Positions 8,748 to 17,851 of a DNA stretch of 64,000 bases are shown here, in pieces; position 1 is the stretch's first letter, and the number at the start of each line of letters is the position of its first letter. The stretch is taken from NCBI GenBank assembly GCA_958295755.1, contig OY282367.1, positions 2,228,182 through 2,292,181 of the forward strand, written 5' to 3'. This DNA is from an uncultured Acidimicrobiales bacterium (GTDB lineage Bacteria; Actinomycetota; Acidimicrobiia; Acidimicrobiales; Hopanoidiivorantaceae). The notes beneath the pieces were generated by a model, which saw only the letters and a program-made list of their open reading frames with translations, was not told where the DNA came from and ran no database searches. Made by a program: the position numbers and the translations under genes.

Positions 8748-9998
8748 ATGGATGGCGCAGCAATCGCTTGGGTTTTAACATCTACAGCATTAGTACTATT
8801 TATGACTCCGGGATTAGCACTGTTTTATGGAGGATTAGACGAATCTAAAAATGTCTCAAATATGATGAGCATGAACCTCTACTGCTTGGGGATCGTGCCT
8901 ATTTTATGGGTGATATGTGTATACGCACTTTCATTTGGAAACTTTGGTGGGCAAGGCAATGGATTTATCGGCGATCTGGAGTGGGTCGGCCTCAACAATG
9001 TCACTTATCCTGAAAAACTGCTCGAGATCACATTCCTAGCTACATTTGCCATCATCACACCAGCCCTCATCTCTGGTGCGATAGCAGGACGCATGAAGTT
9101 CAGCGCATGGGCTTGGTTTGTGCCACTTTGGCTGGTCTTCGTATATGCTCCGATTACCCATTGGGTATTTGCGACTGACGGTTGGATTCTAAATCTGCCT
9201 TCATACGACTTCGCTGGTGGCACCTCCATTCACATCAACGCTGGTGTAGCAGCCTTGGTGCTTTCCAAGGTACTCGGCCCCCGTCGCGGCTGGCCTTCCG
9301 CCCAGAAACCACCCCACAATTTGCCGCTCGTAGCACTCGGCACAGGCATTTTATGGTTGGGATGGTTCGGTTTTAACGCTGGCTCGGCATTGGCAGCCGA
9401 TGAGGTTGCTATTGAAGCCTTCACTAACACACTCTTAGCTGCGTCTGCGGGAATGCTTGGTTGGATTCTCTTGGAGCATCTGAGTGGTGTTCGCGTGAAT
9501 ATTGTGGGTATATGTTCTGGTGTTGTGGCAGCACTTGTGGCTATCACACCTGGCTGTGCTGTGGTTCGCCCTTGGGCAGCAATACTGATTGGTTTGATTG
9601 CCTCAATGCTGTGCTTCTTGGCACTGGGTATGAAGAAGAAGTTCAACTATGACGACAGTTTGGATGTGGTGGGCATTCATGGTGTGGGTGGTGTAGTCGG
9701 CGCACTGATGATAGGTTTCTTAGCTGACAATTCAGTGTCGAATTTGGTAGCAGCCGGTTATTGGGACGAGGAAGGCAATTGGGTAGAAGCCAGTTTAGAA
9801 GGGCTCTTTTTCAGTGGTAATGTAGAGCTTCTGCTAAATCAGTTCTATGCTGTTAGCAGCACAATCGCCTACTCAGCACTGGGCACATTCGTCATCGCTT
9901 GGGTATTGAAGAAGACCATCGGTTTGCGGGCCAGCGATGAAGCGCAGATTGCAGGTCTTGACCACTCCGAGCACTCTTCTAGCTCTTATCTCCTCTAA
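8748..9998 (+). CDS. amt: Ammonium transporter Amt
   Basis: A 416-residue integral membrane protein with about eleven hydrophobic segments, the usual Amt length. Marks include TPGLALFYGGL near residue 21, GAIAGRMKF, the first pore His in FAGGTSIHINAG (about 160-171) and the second in DVVGIHGVGGVVGAL (about 305-319). These two His residues form the conduction pair. It moves ammonium/ammonia through the cytoplasmic membrane. The ATG is preceded by AAAGGATG. The glnD gene follows after 40 nt, but the PII gene (glnK) that usually sits between them is absent. Confidence 0.95.
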   Translation: MDGAAIAWVLTSTALVLFMTPGLALFYGGLDESKNVSNMMSMNLYCLGIVPILWVICVYALSFGNFGGQGNGFIGDLEWVGLNNVTYPEKLLEITFLATFAIITPALISGAIAGRMKFSAWAWFVPLWLVFVYAPITHWVFATDGWILNLPSYDFAGGTSIHINAGVAALVLSKVLGPRRGWPSAQKPPHNLPLVALGTGILWLGWFGFNAGSALAADEVAIEAFTNTLLAASAGMLGWILLEHLSGVRVNIVGICSGVVAALVAITPGCAVVRPWAAILIGLIASMLCFLALGMKKKFNYDDSLDVVGIHGVGGVVGALMIGFLADNSVSNLVAAGYWDEEGNWVEASLEGLFFSGNVELLLNQFYAVSSTIAYSALGTFVIAWVLKKTIGLRASDEAQIAGLDHSEHSSSSYLL

Positions 9999-10038
9999 GC
10001 AAAACCCGCGAGATCAAACCGAGACCAGAGAGCAGCCA

Positions 10039-12576
10039 ATGACAGTCACAACACCGGCAGATCAAGCACCTACGGCATCTCTTAGGGCAGCTAGAGATCT
10101 TCTCTTGGAAGACGCCGACTGTCGAGGGAAAGACTTCTGTCGTGCCTACACGGCTGCTGTTGACAATCACCTAAAAACTATGTTTGATGTAGCCATTGAG
10201 AAGTGGGCTGCAATCAACAAAGAGACCACATCTAAAGACATCGCTCTCATAGCCCTTGGTGGCTACGGCCGAGGTGAGATGAGCCCCGAGAGCGATTTAG
10301 ACATTCAACTGCTCTATAGCGATGACTATCGCAGAGATATTGACGATTTGGCAAGAGAGTTGTGGTATCCACTCTGGAACGAAAACCTCAAGCTGGGCAA
10401 CTCTGTAGGAAGCCTCAACGACATCACTTTGTTGGCCCGACACGAGCTCAACACAGCCACGACTTTGCTGTCGGTTAGACATGTGGCAGGCGACCCTAAA
10501 GTCACGAAGAAGTTGCGTGCCAAGGCCCACAAAATCTGGTACAGCCAAGCAGGGCAATGGATTGGTGAGCTGTTGGCGGATGCCGCTAAGCGACATGGCC
10601 AGTTCGGCTCTGTGGCCTACATGTTGGAACCGAATGTGAAACAAGGCGAAGGCGGACTACGAGACACCCAGCTGATCTGCTGGGCACTTTCGGCCATCAT
10701 GAGCGAGCCAGCTTTCGGTAAGGATGATGACGAAGACTCCACCGATGATGACACAGAGCATTTGGATTATTCTCTGGGTTCGGGCGTTTTCTCAGATGAC
10801 ACAGAGATACAAGAGGCATACGATGTGCTTCTTTCCAATCGGATAGAGCTACATCGCGTGGCTCGTCGCCCCGAAGATCGTTTGCTGTTCGACTATCAAG
10901 ACCAAATCGCTGAGGCTAGCGGATACAAAGATGCTCGCGATCTCATGTCGCATATTTCGCTTTCAGCCAGACTGATCGCTTGGCGGCTCAAGGAGATATC
11001 GATCCAATCGCAGCTGCTGAGCGGGCGATCCAATGTGATATCTCGTCTGCGCTCTCGCAAGGGATCGCCTCGTGTGGCTTTGGAAAGGAACTGGGAGCCA
11101 GTACACCCTGCCTCTGAGGACCTCACTGCCTCTGCGGACCTTGAGGTTGCTGAGATTGCCATCCAAGATGGCCACAGCCAAAAGTATGTGCGTATCCAAC
11201 CCGATGCGAAGCTTGAGCAGCTTTCTATATTGCGCTTGGCGGTTGCAGCAGCTGAGCTGGGTGCTTCAATTGACAGAGATACCATGGCGCGACTGGCACA
11301 AGATGCTCCAGCAATCTCAGAGCCGTGGTCGCCACAAGCTCGCGATCTCTTTGTGAAGCTGTTGGGTACGGGGCGGCCTGCCGTACAAGTCATAGAAGAG
11401 CTCGACATGATGGGGCTGTTTTCTAAGTTGTTGCCTGAATGGGAACCTTGCCGTTGTTTGCGGCAGCAGAATGTGTATCACCGCTTCACCGTAGACCGAC
11501 ACTTGTGCGAGGCCGCTGCCGAAGCTGCGCCACTGGTAGGTCAAGTAGAGCGTCCAGACTTGCTCTTAGTTGGGTCATTTTTGCATGACATCGGTAAGGG
11601 ATATCCTGGTGATCACACTGTGGTAGGTATCCCGTTAGTGGGACAAATCGCCAAACGAATGGGCTTTGAGAAAGACGACATCACAGTTTTGCAACGTCTC
11701 GTTGAGCATCATCTGTTGTTGCCCGATGTAGCCACCCGTCGTGACCTCAACGATGAAAATGTCATCAAGAGCGTAGCTGAGAAAGTTGAGACGGTAGAGA
11801 TGTTGCAATGCTTAGCTGCTCTCACCGAAGCCGACAGCATCGCTACCAGCACTCACGCATGGAGCCCTTGGAAGAAAAACCTGCTCGACAACCTAGTCAA
11901 TCGCACCGAAACCTATCTCACAGAAGGCAAAGCTGAAACGATAGAAGAGGAAGTACCCACAGCTCAGCATCGCTCGCTCATGGCTGCTGGCGTTCCTCTG
12001 ATTCAGAGCGGCGGCGAGAAAATCACCATTATTTCCAGTGATCATCGCGGCCAGTTCAGCGAAGTAGCGGGTGTGCTTACCTTGAACGGCCTCTTGATTC
12101 GAGAAGGCACGGGGCTAGTGCTCCATGAAATGGGGCTTTGCCACTTCCTCGTTGAACCGACATTCAAAGGTGACATCAACTGGCATCGCATAGAAGAGCA
12201 GGTAGAAGCAGCTCTGGAAGGACGCTTGGCACTGGAGGCACGACTGGCTCAGCGCACGGCCCCAACGATGCCTACAACCGGCGAGCCGATGATCTCAGAA
12301 CCTTATGTGCGCTTCGACAATGACAGCTCCGACACGCACACGGTCATAGAAATAGGCGCGCCAGATAGTTTCGGCCTGCTACGGCGGTTAGCTGTGGCGA
12401 TGTCACAGATGCGTTTGGAGATTAGTAGTGTCAAAGCGCAAAGTCTGAGTGGTTCTGTGGTGGATTCGTTTTATGTGCAAAACAGCACGCAGCAGAAGAT
12501 ATTTGATCATGAGCAGATGCTGGAGATAGAGCGCGCTATTAACCATGCCATCTCTACTCCCAGCGGAATGCGTTGA
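10039..12576 (+). CDS. glnD: PII uridylyltransferase/uridylyl-removing enzyme GlnD
   Basis: An 845-residue four-part enzyme. The nucleotidyltransferase domain has GGYGRGEMSPESDLDIQLLY (about 73-92) and the family motif QGEGGLRDTQ. The central HD domain (uridylyl removal) has FLHDIGKGYPGDH. Two C-terminal ACT domains sense glutamine (KITIISSDHRGQFSEVAGVL and THTVIEIGAPDSFGLLRRL). It modifies PII in response to nitrogen status; in Actinobacteria the modification may be adenylylation. Residues about 228-250 are an acidic insertion (DDDEDSTDDDTE). The ATG at 10039 gives the normal N-terminus; an open frame back to 9937 only overlaps amt. No PII gene is adjacent. Confidence 0.93.
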   Translation: MTVTTPADQAPTASLRAARDLLLEDADCRGKDFCRAYTAAVDNHLKTMFDVAIEKWAAINKETTSKDIALIALGGYGRGEMSPESDLDIQLLYSDDYRRDIDDLARELWYPLWNENLKLGNSVGSLNDITLLARHELNTATTLLSVRHVAGDPKVTKKLRAKAHKIWYSQAGQWIGELLADAAKRHGQFGSVAYMLEPNVKQGEGGLRDTQLICWALSAIMSEPAFGKDDDEDSTDDDTEHLDYSLGSGVFSDDTEIQEAYDVLLSNRIELHRVARRPEDRLLFDYQDQIAEASGYKDARDLMSHISLSARLIAWRLKEISIQSQLLSGRSNVISRLRSRKGSPRVALERNWEPVHPASEDLTASADLEVAEIAIQDGHSQKYVRIQPDAKLEQLSILRLAVAAAELGASIDRDTMARLAQDAPAISEPWSPQARDLFVKLLGTGRPAVQVIEELDMMGLFSKLLPEWEPCRCLRQQNVYHRFTVDRHLCEAAAEAAPLVGQVERPDLLLVGSFLHDIGKGYPGDHTVVGIPLVGQIAKRMGFEKDDITVLQRLVEHHLLLPDVATRRDLNDENVIKSVAEKVETVEMLQCLAALTEADSIATSTHAWSPWKKNLLDNLVNRTETYLTEGKAETIEEEVPTAQHRSLMAAGVPLIQSGGEKITIISSDHRGQFSEVAGVLTLNGLLIREGTGLVLHEMGLCHFLVEPTFKGDINWHRIEEQVEAALEGRLALEARLAQRTAPTMPTTGEPMISEPYVRFDNDSSDTHTVIEIGAPDSFGLLRRLAVAMSQMRLEISSVKAQSLSGSVVDSFYVQNSTQQKIFDHEQMLEIERAINHAISTPSGMR

Positions 12577-13292
12577 GCAACTATCAAGCTGACGAGCACG
12601 ACTTAGTGCGCTGGGGGGAGGCTTTGGCAAGCATAGCTCGCACGGGGATCGGATTCACCGAAAGTCTCTACGAAAAAGAGCGATACGAAGAAGTGCTGTC
12701 TTTGGCAGCTGAGATCCGCTCTGCCGCTGCTGACCAGCCTGAGCCTGGCCCTCAAGTAGAAGAATGGATCAAGTCAATTGAGCCGGGCGTGGCAGGTTAT
12801 GTGACACCAAAGTTATCTGTGGGAGCAGTGGTGGGCAACGAGAAAAACGAAATTCTGCTTATCCAGAGGGCCGACTCCGAAGCCTGGATGTTCCCCACTG
12901 GTTGGGCTGATGTGGGCTATTCGCCAGCTGAAGTGGCGGTTAAAGAAGTGTGGGAAGAGACACGAGTGCGCTGCGAACCTGTACGGCTGATTGCAGTGTT
13001 TGATGCCATCCGCCAGAGGATTACTCGCAAGCCTTTTTATTCCATGGTGTTTTTGTGCAGGTCGCTAGGTGGTGACCCTGTGCCTCACCCGCTGGAATGC
13101 TTGGATGCGGGGTTCTTCGCTGAAGACAACCTTCCCGAGGGATGTTCGCCTTGGTGGTCTGGGTTGGCCTTTGGTGCTATTAGGGGTGAGCAAACAGATG
13201 TGTTCTTTGAGCCTCCGAGACAGGTGCCGTGGGAAAAAGACTTAGTAATAGATGAGATGTTGCCAGAAAAGGCAATGCCTGGCAAGGCATGA
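12573..13292 (+). CDS. NUDIX hydrolase with Nudix_N_2-type N-terminal domain
   Basis: A 239-residue protein starting at a TTG that overlaps the glnD stop (TTGA). Residues about 1-70 are helical and resemble the Nudix_N_2 extension; the NUDIX core follows. The NUDIX box is GWADVGYSPAEVAVKEVWEE, where the first Glu of the classical GX5E is Tyr and the closing Gly is Arg, but the REXXEE-type metal site is kept as KEVWEE. Related proteins hydrolyse nucleoside-diphosphate derivatives such as ADP-ribose. It is coupled to glnD upstream and to a GNAT gene downstream by 4-nt overlaps. The substrate is unknown. Confidence 0.85.
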   Translation: MSNYQADEHDLVRWGEALASIARTGIGFTESLYEKERYEEVLSLAAEIRSAAADQPEPGPQVEEWIKSIEPGVAGYVTPKLSVGAVVGNEKNEILLIQRADSEAWMFPTGWADVGYSPAEVAVKEVWEETRVRCEPVRLIAVFDAIRQRITRKPFYSMVFLCRSLGGDPVPHPLECLDAGFFAEDNLPEGCSPWWSGLAFGAIRGEQTDVFFEPPRQVPWEKDLVIDEMLPEKAMPGKA

Positions 13293-13726
13293 AACTGATA
13301 ATCCGCGAGATTTCTGATCCATCAGAAGTAACCGAAAGGTTTGTAACAACCTTTCGGCAACTAGTGCCACAGCTTTCCAAGAGAGCCAAAGCCCCGACCG
13401 CAGAAGAGATTACCGAGATAGTGCGCTCGCCTGCAACCATACTATTTGTGGCGCAGGAGGACAAAATCATCGGTAGCCTCACGCTTGTGCTGTTCCGTAT
13501 TCCCACAGGGCTACGCGCTCGAATTGAGGATGTGGTTGTGGATGAGAGCGCAAGAGGAACAGGCATTGGGCGAGCTTTGAATGTCGCAGCGATGAAGCGG
13601 GCTGCAGCGGAGGGGGCTCAATCTATAGATCTCACATCTAGTCCCACAAGGCAAGCAGCAAATGAGCTGTATCTTTCGCTGGGTTTCAAACAGCGCGACA
13701 CAAATGTGTATCGCGCCGAGCTATAG
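13289..13726 (+). CDS. GNAT family N-acetyltransferase
   Basis: A 145-residue single-domain acetyltransferase. The acetyl-CoA site is RIEDVVVDESARGTGIGRAL (about 74-93), followed by AMKRAAAEGAQSIDL and NELYLSLGFKQRDTNVYR, the standard motif A/B arrangement. Its ATG overlaps the NUDIX stop codon (ATGA), so translation is probably coupled. The acceptor substrate cannot be told. It is the last gene of the amt-glnD run; the convergent sugar-dehydrogenase gene ends 17 bp away. Confidence 0.85.
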   Translation: MKLIIREISDPSEVTERFVTTFRQLVPQLSKRAKAPTAEEITEIVRSPATILFVAQEDKIIGSLTLVLFRIPTGLRARIEDVVVDESARGTGIGRALNVAAMKRAAAEGAQSIDLTSSPTRQAANELYLSLGFKQRDTNVYRAEL

Positions 13727-13743
13727 CCAGCTATAGCTGTGTC

Positions 13744-15378
13744 TTAAGATTCGGGAGTTGCTGTCACCAGCTTGTAGACCCAGCCGTCCAGGTCTTCTTG
13801 GTTTCTGTCCAAAAGCATCACATACAGCTCGCCGGAGTTGTCTCGGCCAAATGATGCGGGGTTTGAAGCAGCAGGTAGCTGGGCGATTTGTTGGTGAGCT
13901 ATCAAAGGTTCAAAGCCATAGATCTCTCGTCCGCAATAGTCGGCGTATATATACACTCCGTCATATCCGGACAGCTCCGTTCCTCTATACACATACCCAC
14001 CAGTAATAGAGCACAAGCCTGGGCCATGTTCGTATTCCCACACAGGCAAGGTATGGTTGCTCAGCTGAATATCGTTGTCTCCGTCATAGCGGTTGGTGCC
14101 TTCATAAATGTTCCAACCTAGATTTGCGCCTCTCCCTGTGCCACTGTCAGCCGGCAATAAGTTGATCTCTTCCCAAATATTTTGTCCGACATCGCTGACC
14201 CAAAGGTCACCTGTTTCGCTGTCGAAGGAGATACGCCAAGGGTTGCGGGCTCCGTAAATCCAGACTTCCGGCGCGCCGGCTACACCCATATGGAAGCCAT
14301 CTGCGAAAGGATTGTCGGGTGGGATGCGATAAGCATTCCCTTGCCCAAGTTGGCCTTCGCCGTCAGTGTTGGGATTGATGCGCAAGATTGTGCCCAAAAG
14401 GGTTTGTGGATTTTGTCCAGATTCTAGGGGGTCGCCTGCGCTTCCGCCATCACCTACAGGGATATAGAGCATTCCATCGGGGCCGAAGGCGATGTCTCCG
14501 CCATTGTGGGTGGGGAAGGGTTGCGGAATAGCTAAAACGAGCCGCCGCTCACCTGAAATTTCCGCTATGCCTTCGGCATTAAGAGCTACAGGCCATTCGT
14601 ATATGAACCCAGTCCATCCGTATTGGTGCTGATCGGCAGCATCGATAGTGACTGAATTGGTGAAGAGGAAGTTCCCGTCTGGTGAAAAGACTATACCTGT
14701 GAGACCAAGTTCGTCAAAGATGTTCTCAATTATGATTTCTTGGCGCATATCAATAATAATTTGAGATTCACCGTCTTTGAGCGAGAAGACCCTGCCGTCT
14801 CTGAGAGCAAAATACAGCACTTCAGAGTCAGTGTCAGCCGGATGGACGGCCATAGAAAGCGGACCGGAATCGAATTTGTAGAGAGGTTGGAGGCCAAGCT
14901 TCGGTGCTCTAGGGAAGGCTGGAGCGGTAGTAGTGGTGGTTGTGGGAGGACTAGTTGTTGTGGGAGGTGCTGGTGGGGAAGTAACCGCGGTCGTTGTAGT
15001 AGGAGGGGAGCTAGTGGCAGGGGAGCTAGTAGCAGTAGTGGTGGGTGGAGGAGTGGTAGTGGCTGCAGTGCTAGCAGTTGGCTGTGCTACAGTTGAGGGG
15101 GCCACAGTTGAGGGGGCGACAGAGGCTTGAGGCGGTAGTTGCGTTGCTGGAGGTGCCTCTGGAGTTTCCGAAGGCAACGGAGTGGTAGCTTCGGGATATG
15201 CAGAGGCGGTCTCTGCAGTTGGTTCTGATAGCGTGCTATTTTCAGGCTGGGTGGTATCAGCCTGATTTGCTTCTGAGCTGCCACAAGCCGTCAGAAAAAT
15301 GACAACTATCAGAGTGGCTGTTGCAAGTTTGGCGATTTTTGTTAGAACGAATTTTTTTCTTGGAGTAATTACTGACAT
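13744..15378 (-). CDS. PQQ-dependent sugar (glucose/sorbosone) dehydrogenase-like lipoprotein
   Basis: A 544-residue exported protein. A signal peptide ends in the lipobox FLTAC (Cys32). A low-complexity Ser/Thr/Pro/Ala linker (about 38-160) is followed by a six-bladed beta-propeller of the GSDH family. Propeller marks are GLTGIVFSPDGNFLF, THNGGDIAFGPDGMLYIPVGDGG, WIYGARNPWRISFD and LGWNIYEGTNRYDGDN. Soluble members bind PQQ and oxidise aldoses; many homologues have no proven substrate. I chose the ATG at 15378 rather than a TTG at 15411 because the latter would overlap the divergent gene. Thr codons in the linker form tandem runs. Confidence 0.85.
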   Translation of the reverse strand: MSVITPRKKFVLTKIAKLATATLIVVIFLTACGSSEANQADTTQPENSTLSEPTAETASAYPEATTPLPSETPEAPPATQLPPQASVAPSTVAPSTVAQPTASTAATTTPPPTTTATSSPATSSPPTTTTAVTSPPAPPTTTSPPTTTTTTAPAFPRAPKLGLQPLYKFDSGPLSMAVHPADTDSEVLYFALRDGRVFSLKDGESQIIIDMRQEIIIENIFDELGLTGIVFSPDGNFLFTNSVTIDAADQHQYGWTGFIYEWPVALNAEGIAEISGERRLVLAIPQPFPTHNGGDIAFGPDGMLYIPVGDGGSAGDPLESGQNPQTLLGTILRINPNTDGEGQLGQGNAYRIPPDNPFADGFHMGVAGAPEVWIYGARNPWRISFDSETGDLWVSDVGQNIWEEINLLPADSGTGRGANLGWNIYEGTNRYDGDNDIQLSNHTLPVWEYEHGPGLCSITGGYVYRGTELSGYDGVYIYADYCGREIYGFEPLIAHQQIAQLPAASNPASFGRDNSGELYVMLLDRNQEDLDGWVYKLVTATPES

Positions 15379-15401
15379 GATTACTTGTAGGCTAATGCGC
15401 C
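15379..15401. promoter_or_regulatory. 23-bp divergent gap with a symmetrical promoter-like core
   Basis: The two start codons are 23 bp apart. The core TAGGCTA (15388-15394) offers a TANNNT -10 on both strands: TAGGCT 8 nt before the GtrA-like ATG, and TAGCCT 10 nt before the dehydrogenase ATG. No ribosome-binding site fits on either side, so both mRNAs may be leaderless and share one promoter core. Confidence 0.35.
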
Positions 15402-15935
15402 ATGGAGACAACTGAGATCACGCGGCTGATTTCATGGCAGTTTTTCCGTTTCGTCAGCAAGCGGTTGGTGAGATATGCAGGCGTGAGTGGGATTGTAGTG
15501 CCTTTGACGCAAGTGCTTCTCGTGTTTTTCTACAGAGTGGTGGATCTGTCTGCTATAGCTTCGAATGCCTTGGCGGTAACTATCGCAGCTATCCCAGCGT
15601 ATTTTATGAGCAGGCGTTGGGTTTGGCGCAAAGTTGCTGGCCACAGCGTCTCACGAGAAGTCATCCCGTTTTGGATGATGAATTTTGTGGGTTTGTTGTT
15701 ATCCACGCTTTTTGTTTGGCTCGTTGGTCTAATTTCTAGCAGTGCTATTCTGCTTGTGGCTGCGAATGTTTTTGCCTTCGGGATTTTGTGGCTGGCGAAG
15801 TTTATGCTCTGTGAGATTTGGCTGTTCGCCGTGCCAGACTCTGAAGATGGCAAGACAAATTCGGCATCAGCGTCTTCTGCGCCGGTATTTATAGAAGCAG
15901 AAATTGTTGAGCCGGGCGACACGGTTGGCTTGTAG
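15402..15935 (+). CDS. GtrA-like family membrane protein
   Basis: A 177-residue protein with four predicted membrane spans (about 20-40, 45-65, 85-108 and 113-135), matching the GtrA fold. Family marks include RYAGVSGIVVPL near residue 24 and RRWVWRKVAG near 70, the usual FxxxRxWvF-like segment. GtrA proteins are thought to flip or help move lipid-linked sugars for cell-surface polysaccharides. A polar tail of about 35 residues follows the last span. It stands at the edge of the cluster of methyltransferase and glycosyltransferase genes, which fits a cell-envelope sugar role. Confidence 0.75.
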   Translation: METTEITRLISWQFFRFVSKRLVRYAGVSGIVVPLTQVLLVFFYRVVDLSAIASNALAVTIAAIPAYFMSRRWVWRKVAGHSVSREVIPFWMMNFVGLLLSTLFVWLVGLISSSAILLVAANVFAFGILWLAKFMLCEIWLFAVPDSEDGKTNSASASSAPVFIEAEIVEPGDTVGL

Positions 15936-15988
15936 AGACACTGCAGAGGCCCTGTAGAAGCCAGGTAGAGGCAAGTTGTCAGTCTGTC

Positions 15989-16612
15989 TTGAATCCGCAT
16001 CATCTAGCTATCGCCGAAAGCACAAGAGGGTTCATGCCTTCAGACGAAGGGATGGCTTTGTATGAAGCTGCGTTGTTGGCACCTTTAGTTGGGCTGTTCT
16101 TGGAGGTGGGTAGCTATTGCGGCAAGTCTGCGATCTATATCGGCTCAGCCGCCGCCGAGAGAGGTGTGCTACTTTTTGCGGTGGATCACCATAGAGGTTC
16201 AGAAGAAAACCAAGCTGGGTGGCAGTGGCACGACTCTGATCTTGTAGATCCTGAAGTAGGCAAGTTAGACACTCTGCCGCACTTTCGCCGCGCCATTCAC
16301 GATGCCGGCCTGGAAGACAATGTGGTGGCTATGGTAGGCGACTCGCCAAAAATAGCAACAACCTGGTCTACACCTCTGGCTTTTCTATTCATAGACGGCG
16401 GTCATGGCGAAGCCCCCGCCCACGCCGACTACGAAGGCTGGACGCCCCATGTAGCAGAAGCTGGCATTTTGGCCATCCACGATGTGTTTCCAAACCCCGC
16501 AGATGGCGGCCGTCCCCCTTACGAAATCTGGTGTCGCGCTCTGGAATCAGGTAAGTTTGAGGAAGTCTCCGCCACTGGTTCTCTGCGGGTGCTTAGCAGA
16601 GTAGCAGAGTAA
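15989..16612 (+). CDS. Class I SAM-dependent methyltransferase (Methyltransf_24-like)
   Basis: A 207-residue protein. Residues about 28-45 (LLAPLVGLFLEVGSYCGKSA) hold the SAM-binding loop EVGSYCGKS, with ATTWSTPLAFLFIDGGHGEA later; this is the pattern of the Methyltransf_24/cephalosporin-hydroxylase-like group, which often modify sugars. The start is uncertain: a TTG at 15989 gives the longest frame and an ATG at 16034 is an alternative. The 3' end runs into imperfect repeats of AGTAGCA/AGAGTA that spread over the stop codon to about 16636. The substrate is unknown. Confidence 0.75.
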   Translation: MNPHHLAIAESTRGFMPSDEGMALYEAALLAPLVGLFLEVGSYCGKSAIYIGSAAAERGVLLFAVDHHRGSEENQAGWQWHDSDLVDPEVGKLDTLPHFRRAIHDAGLEDNVVAMVGDSPKIATTWSTPLAFLFIDGGHGEAPAHADYEGWTPHVAEAGILAIHDVFPNPADGGRPPYEIWCRALESGKFEEVSATGSLRVLSRVAE

Positions 16613-16635
16613 AGAAGTAGCAAAGTAGCAGAGTA

Positions 16636-17805
16636 TTAGATAGGCAACCAGATTTGGCGAGTTGTGCCTGCTTGCCAAGCGGCTGAGTCAGTCTTGTCTT
16701 CGTTGCCAACCACATCAGCAGCCAAAATGACTGCAGCGGCAGTGTAAGTCGTTTTTTCTTCGGCAGGGAAGTGCACTAGGTCGGGATATACGATGCCAGT
16801 CCAATAGCGGTTGTCGCTGTCTTTCAGTTGGTGGGCCCAGTCGAGCAGTTCTTGTGCGGTTTTTTCTTCGCCTGCTATGTAATGGGCGATAGCGCATTCG
16901 GCTGTCTCAGCTGCGGTAACCCATTCTTTGTCTGATACGCAACGCACGCCCTTGCCTTCAATAACAAACTTTTCCCAGCCGTCTTGCAGTCGCTCACGAG
17001 CTTGCTGCTGAGTGAGTGCTCCAGAGAGTACGGGGTAATACCAGTCCATCGCCCACCGTTGCTTCGGTGCAAAGGCTTCGGGCACATTGGCGATGACATT
17101 GCAGAGGCGATCTTGGGCATCTTGCCAGCGTGGGCGTTCCTCGTCTGTTGCTGCTGCCAGCTTGAGGGCGCAGTCAAGGCTGTGGCATATGCTAGAAGAA
17201 CCTGTGAGTAGAGCGAAGGGCCAGAATTTGCCGTCGGCGTGGCGTGCCCAGTGGATTTCGCCTCTGGGGGTTTGAGCGTCACAGACGAACTCAATGGCGT
17301 TGTCTACAACTGGCCAGAGTTCTTCTAGGAAACTTCGGTCGCCTGTGGCAAGGAAGTAATGCCAGACACCTGTGGCGATATAGGCTACGCAGTTGGTATC
17401 TAGCTTGTCGTCTTTGACAGTGCTCGCGCCGTTCCTTATTGTGCTGTTTCTGATTGCGCCCCTGAGAGTGTTTCTGGTGCCTTTGAGAGTGTTTCTGGTT
17501 GGGTTTTTTCTCTTGGCACTGCCTTTTGTGGCGGTGTCGGCCAAGTAATACTGATGCCAGGCTCCGTTTGCCAGCTGTTCGCCAGCAAGCCACCCATAGG
17601 CTTTTTGTGCCTCGGTAAAGAACCCCCCCACTGTGAGGGCCATAGCAGCTTCGACATGATTCCATGGGTCGGCGTGGCCGTCTTCAAACCAAGGGATCAT
17701 CCCGCTGGGTTGCTGACATTGGGCTATGGTGGCAGCTGTTGCGACAACCTCAGCTGGCGACAGAGCGACAACTGGGGCGGTAGATGGCGGGGCTGATCTG
17801 TTCAT
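16636..17805 (-). CDS. Alpha/alpha-toroid (six-hairpin) protein, annotated prenyltransferase-like in relatives
   Basis: A 389-residue protein with regularly spaced helical repeats: GMIPWFEDGHADPWNHVEAAMAL, then AYGWLAGEQLANGAWHQYY, VAYIATGVWHYFLATGD and AERHAD-like segments. This is the six-hairpin glycosidase/prenyltransferase toroid. Glycosidase or scaffold function is more likely than prenyl transfer given the neighbours (glycosyltransferase and methyltransferase), but no catalytic residue can be assigned with confidence. Residues about 95-125 are an odd Arg/Asn/Thr-rich insertion with repeats (RNTLKGTRNTLRGAIRNSTI) that looks like a slippage product. It is the last gene of the hemE-hemY-lnt-GT4-MT run. 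Confidence 0.6.
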   Translation of the reverse strand: MNRSAPPSTAPVVALSPAEVVATAATIAQCQQPSGMIPWFEDGHADPWNHVEAAMALTVGGFFTEAQKAYGWLAGEQLANGAWHQYYLADTATKGSAKRKNPTRNTLKGTRNTLRGAIRNSTIRNGASTVKDDKLDTNCVAYIATGVWHYFLATGDRSFLEELWPVVDNAIEFVCDAQTPRGEIHWARHADGKFWPFALLTGSSSICHSLDCALKLAAATDEERPRWQDAQDRLCNVIANVPEAFAPKQRWAMDWYYPVLSGALTQQQARERLQDGWEKFVIEGKGVRCVSDKEWVTAAETAECAIAHYIAGEEKTAQELLDWAHQLKDSDNRYWTGIVYPDLVHFPAEEKTTYTAAAVILAADVVGNEDKTDSAAWQAGTTRQIWLPI

Positions 17806-17851
17806 AGCTCAGCTTTTCAAGCTATCTTGTGATGCTGGTAATTCAGCACCT

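Noticed and set aside
9937..10038. Upstream extension of glnD
   Set aside because: It overlaps amt in another frame and lacks GlnD similarity; the ATG at 10039 is the better start.
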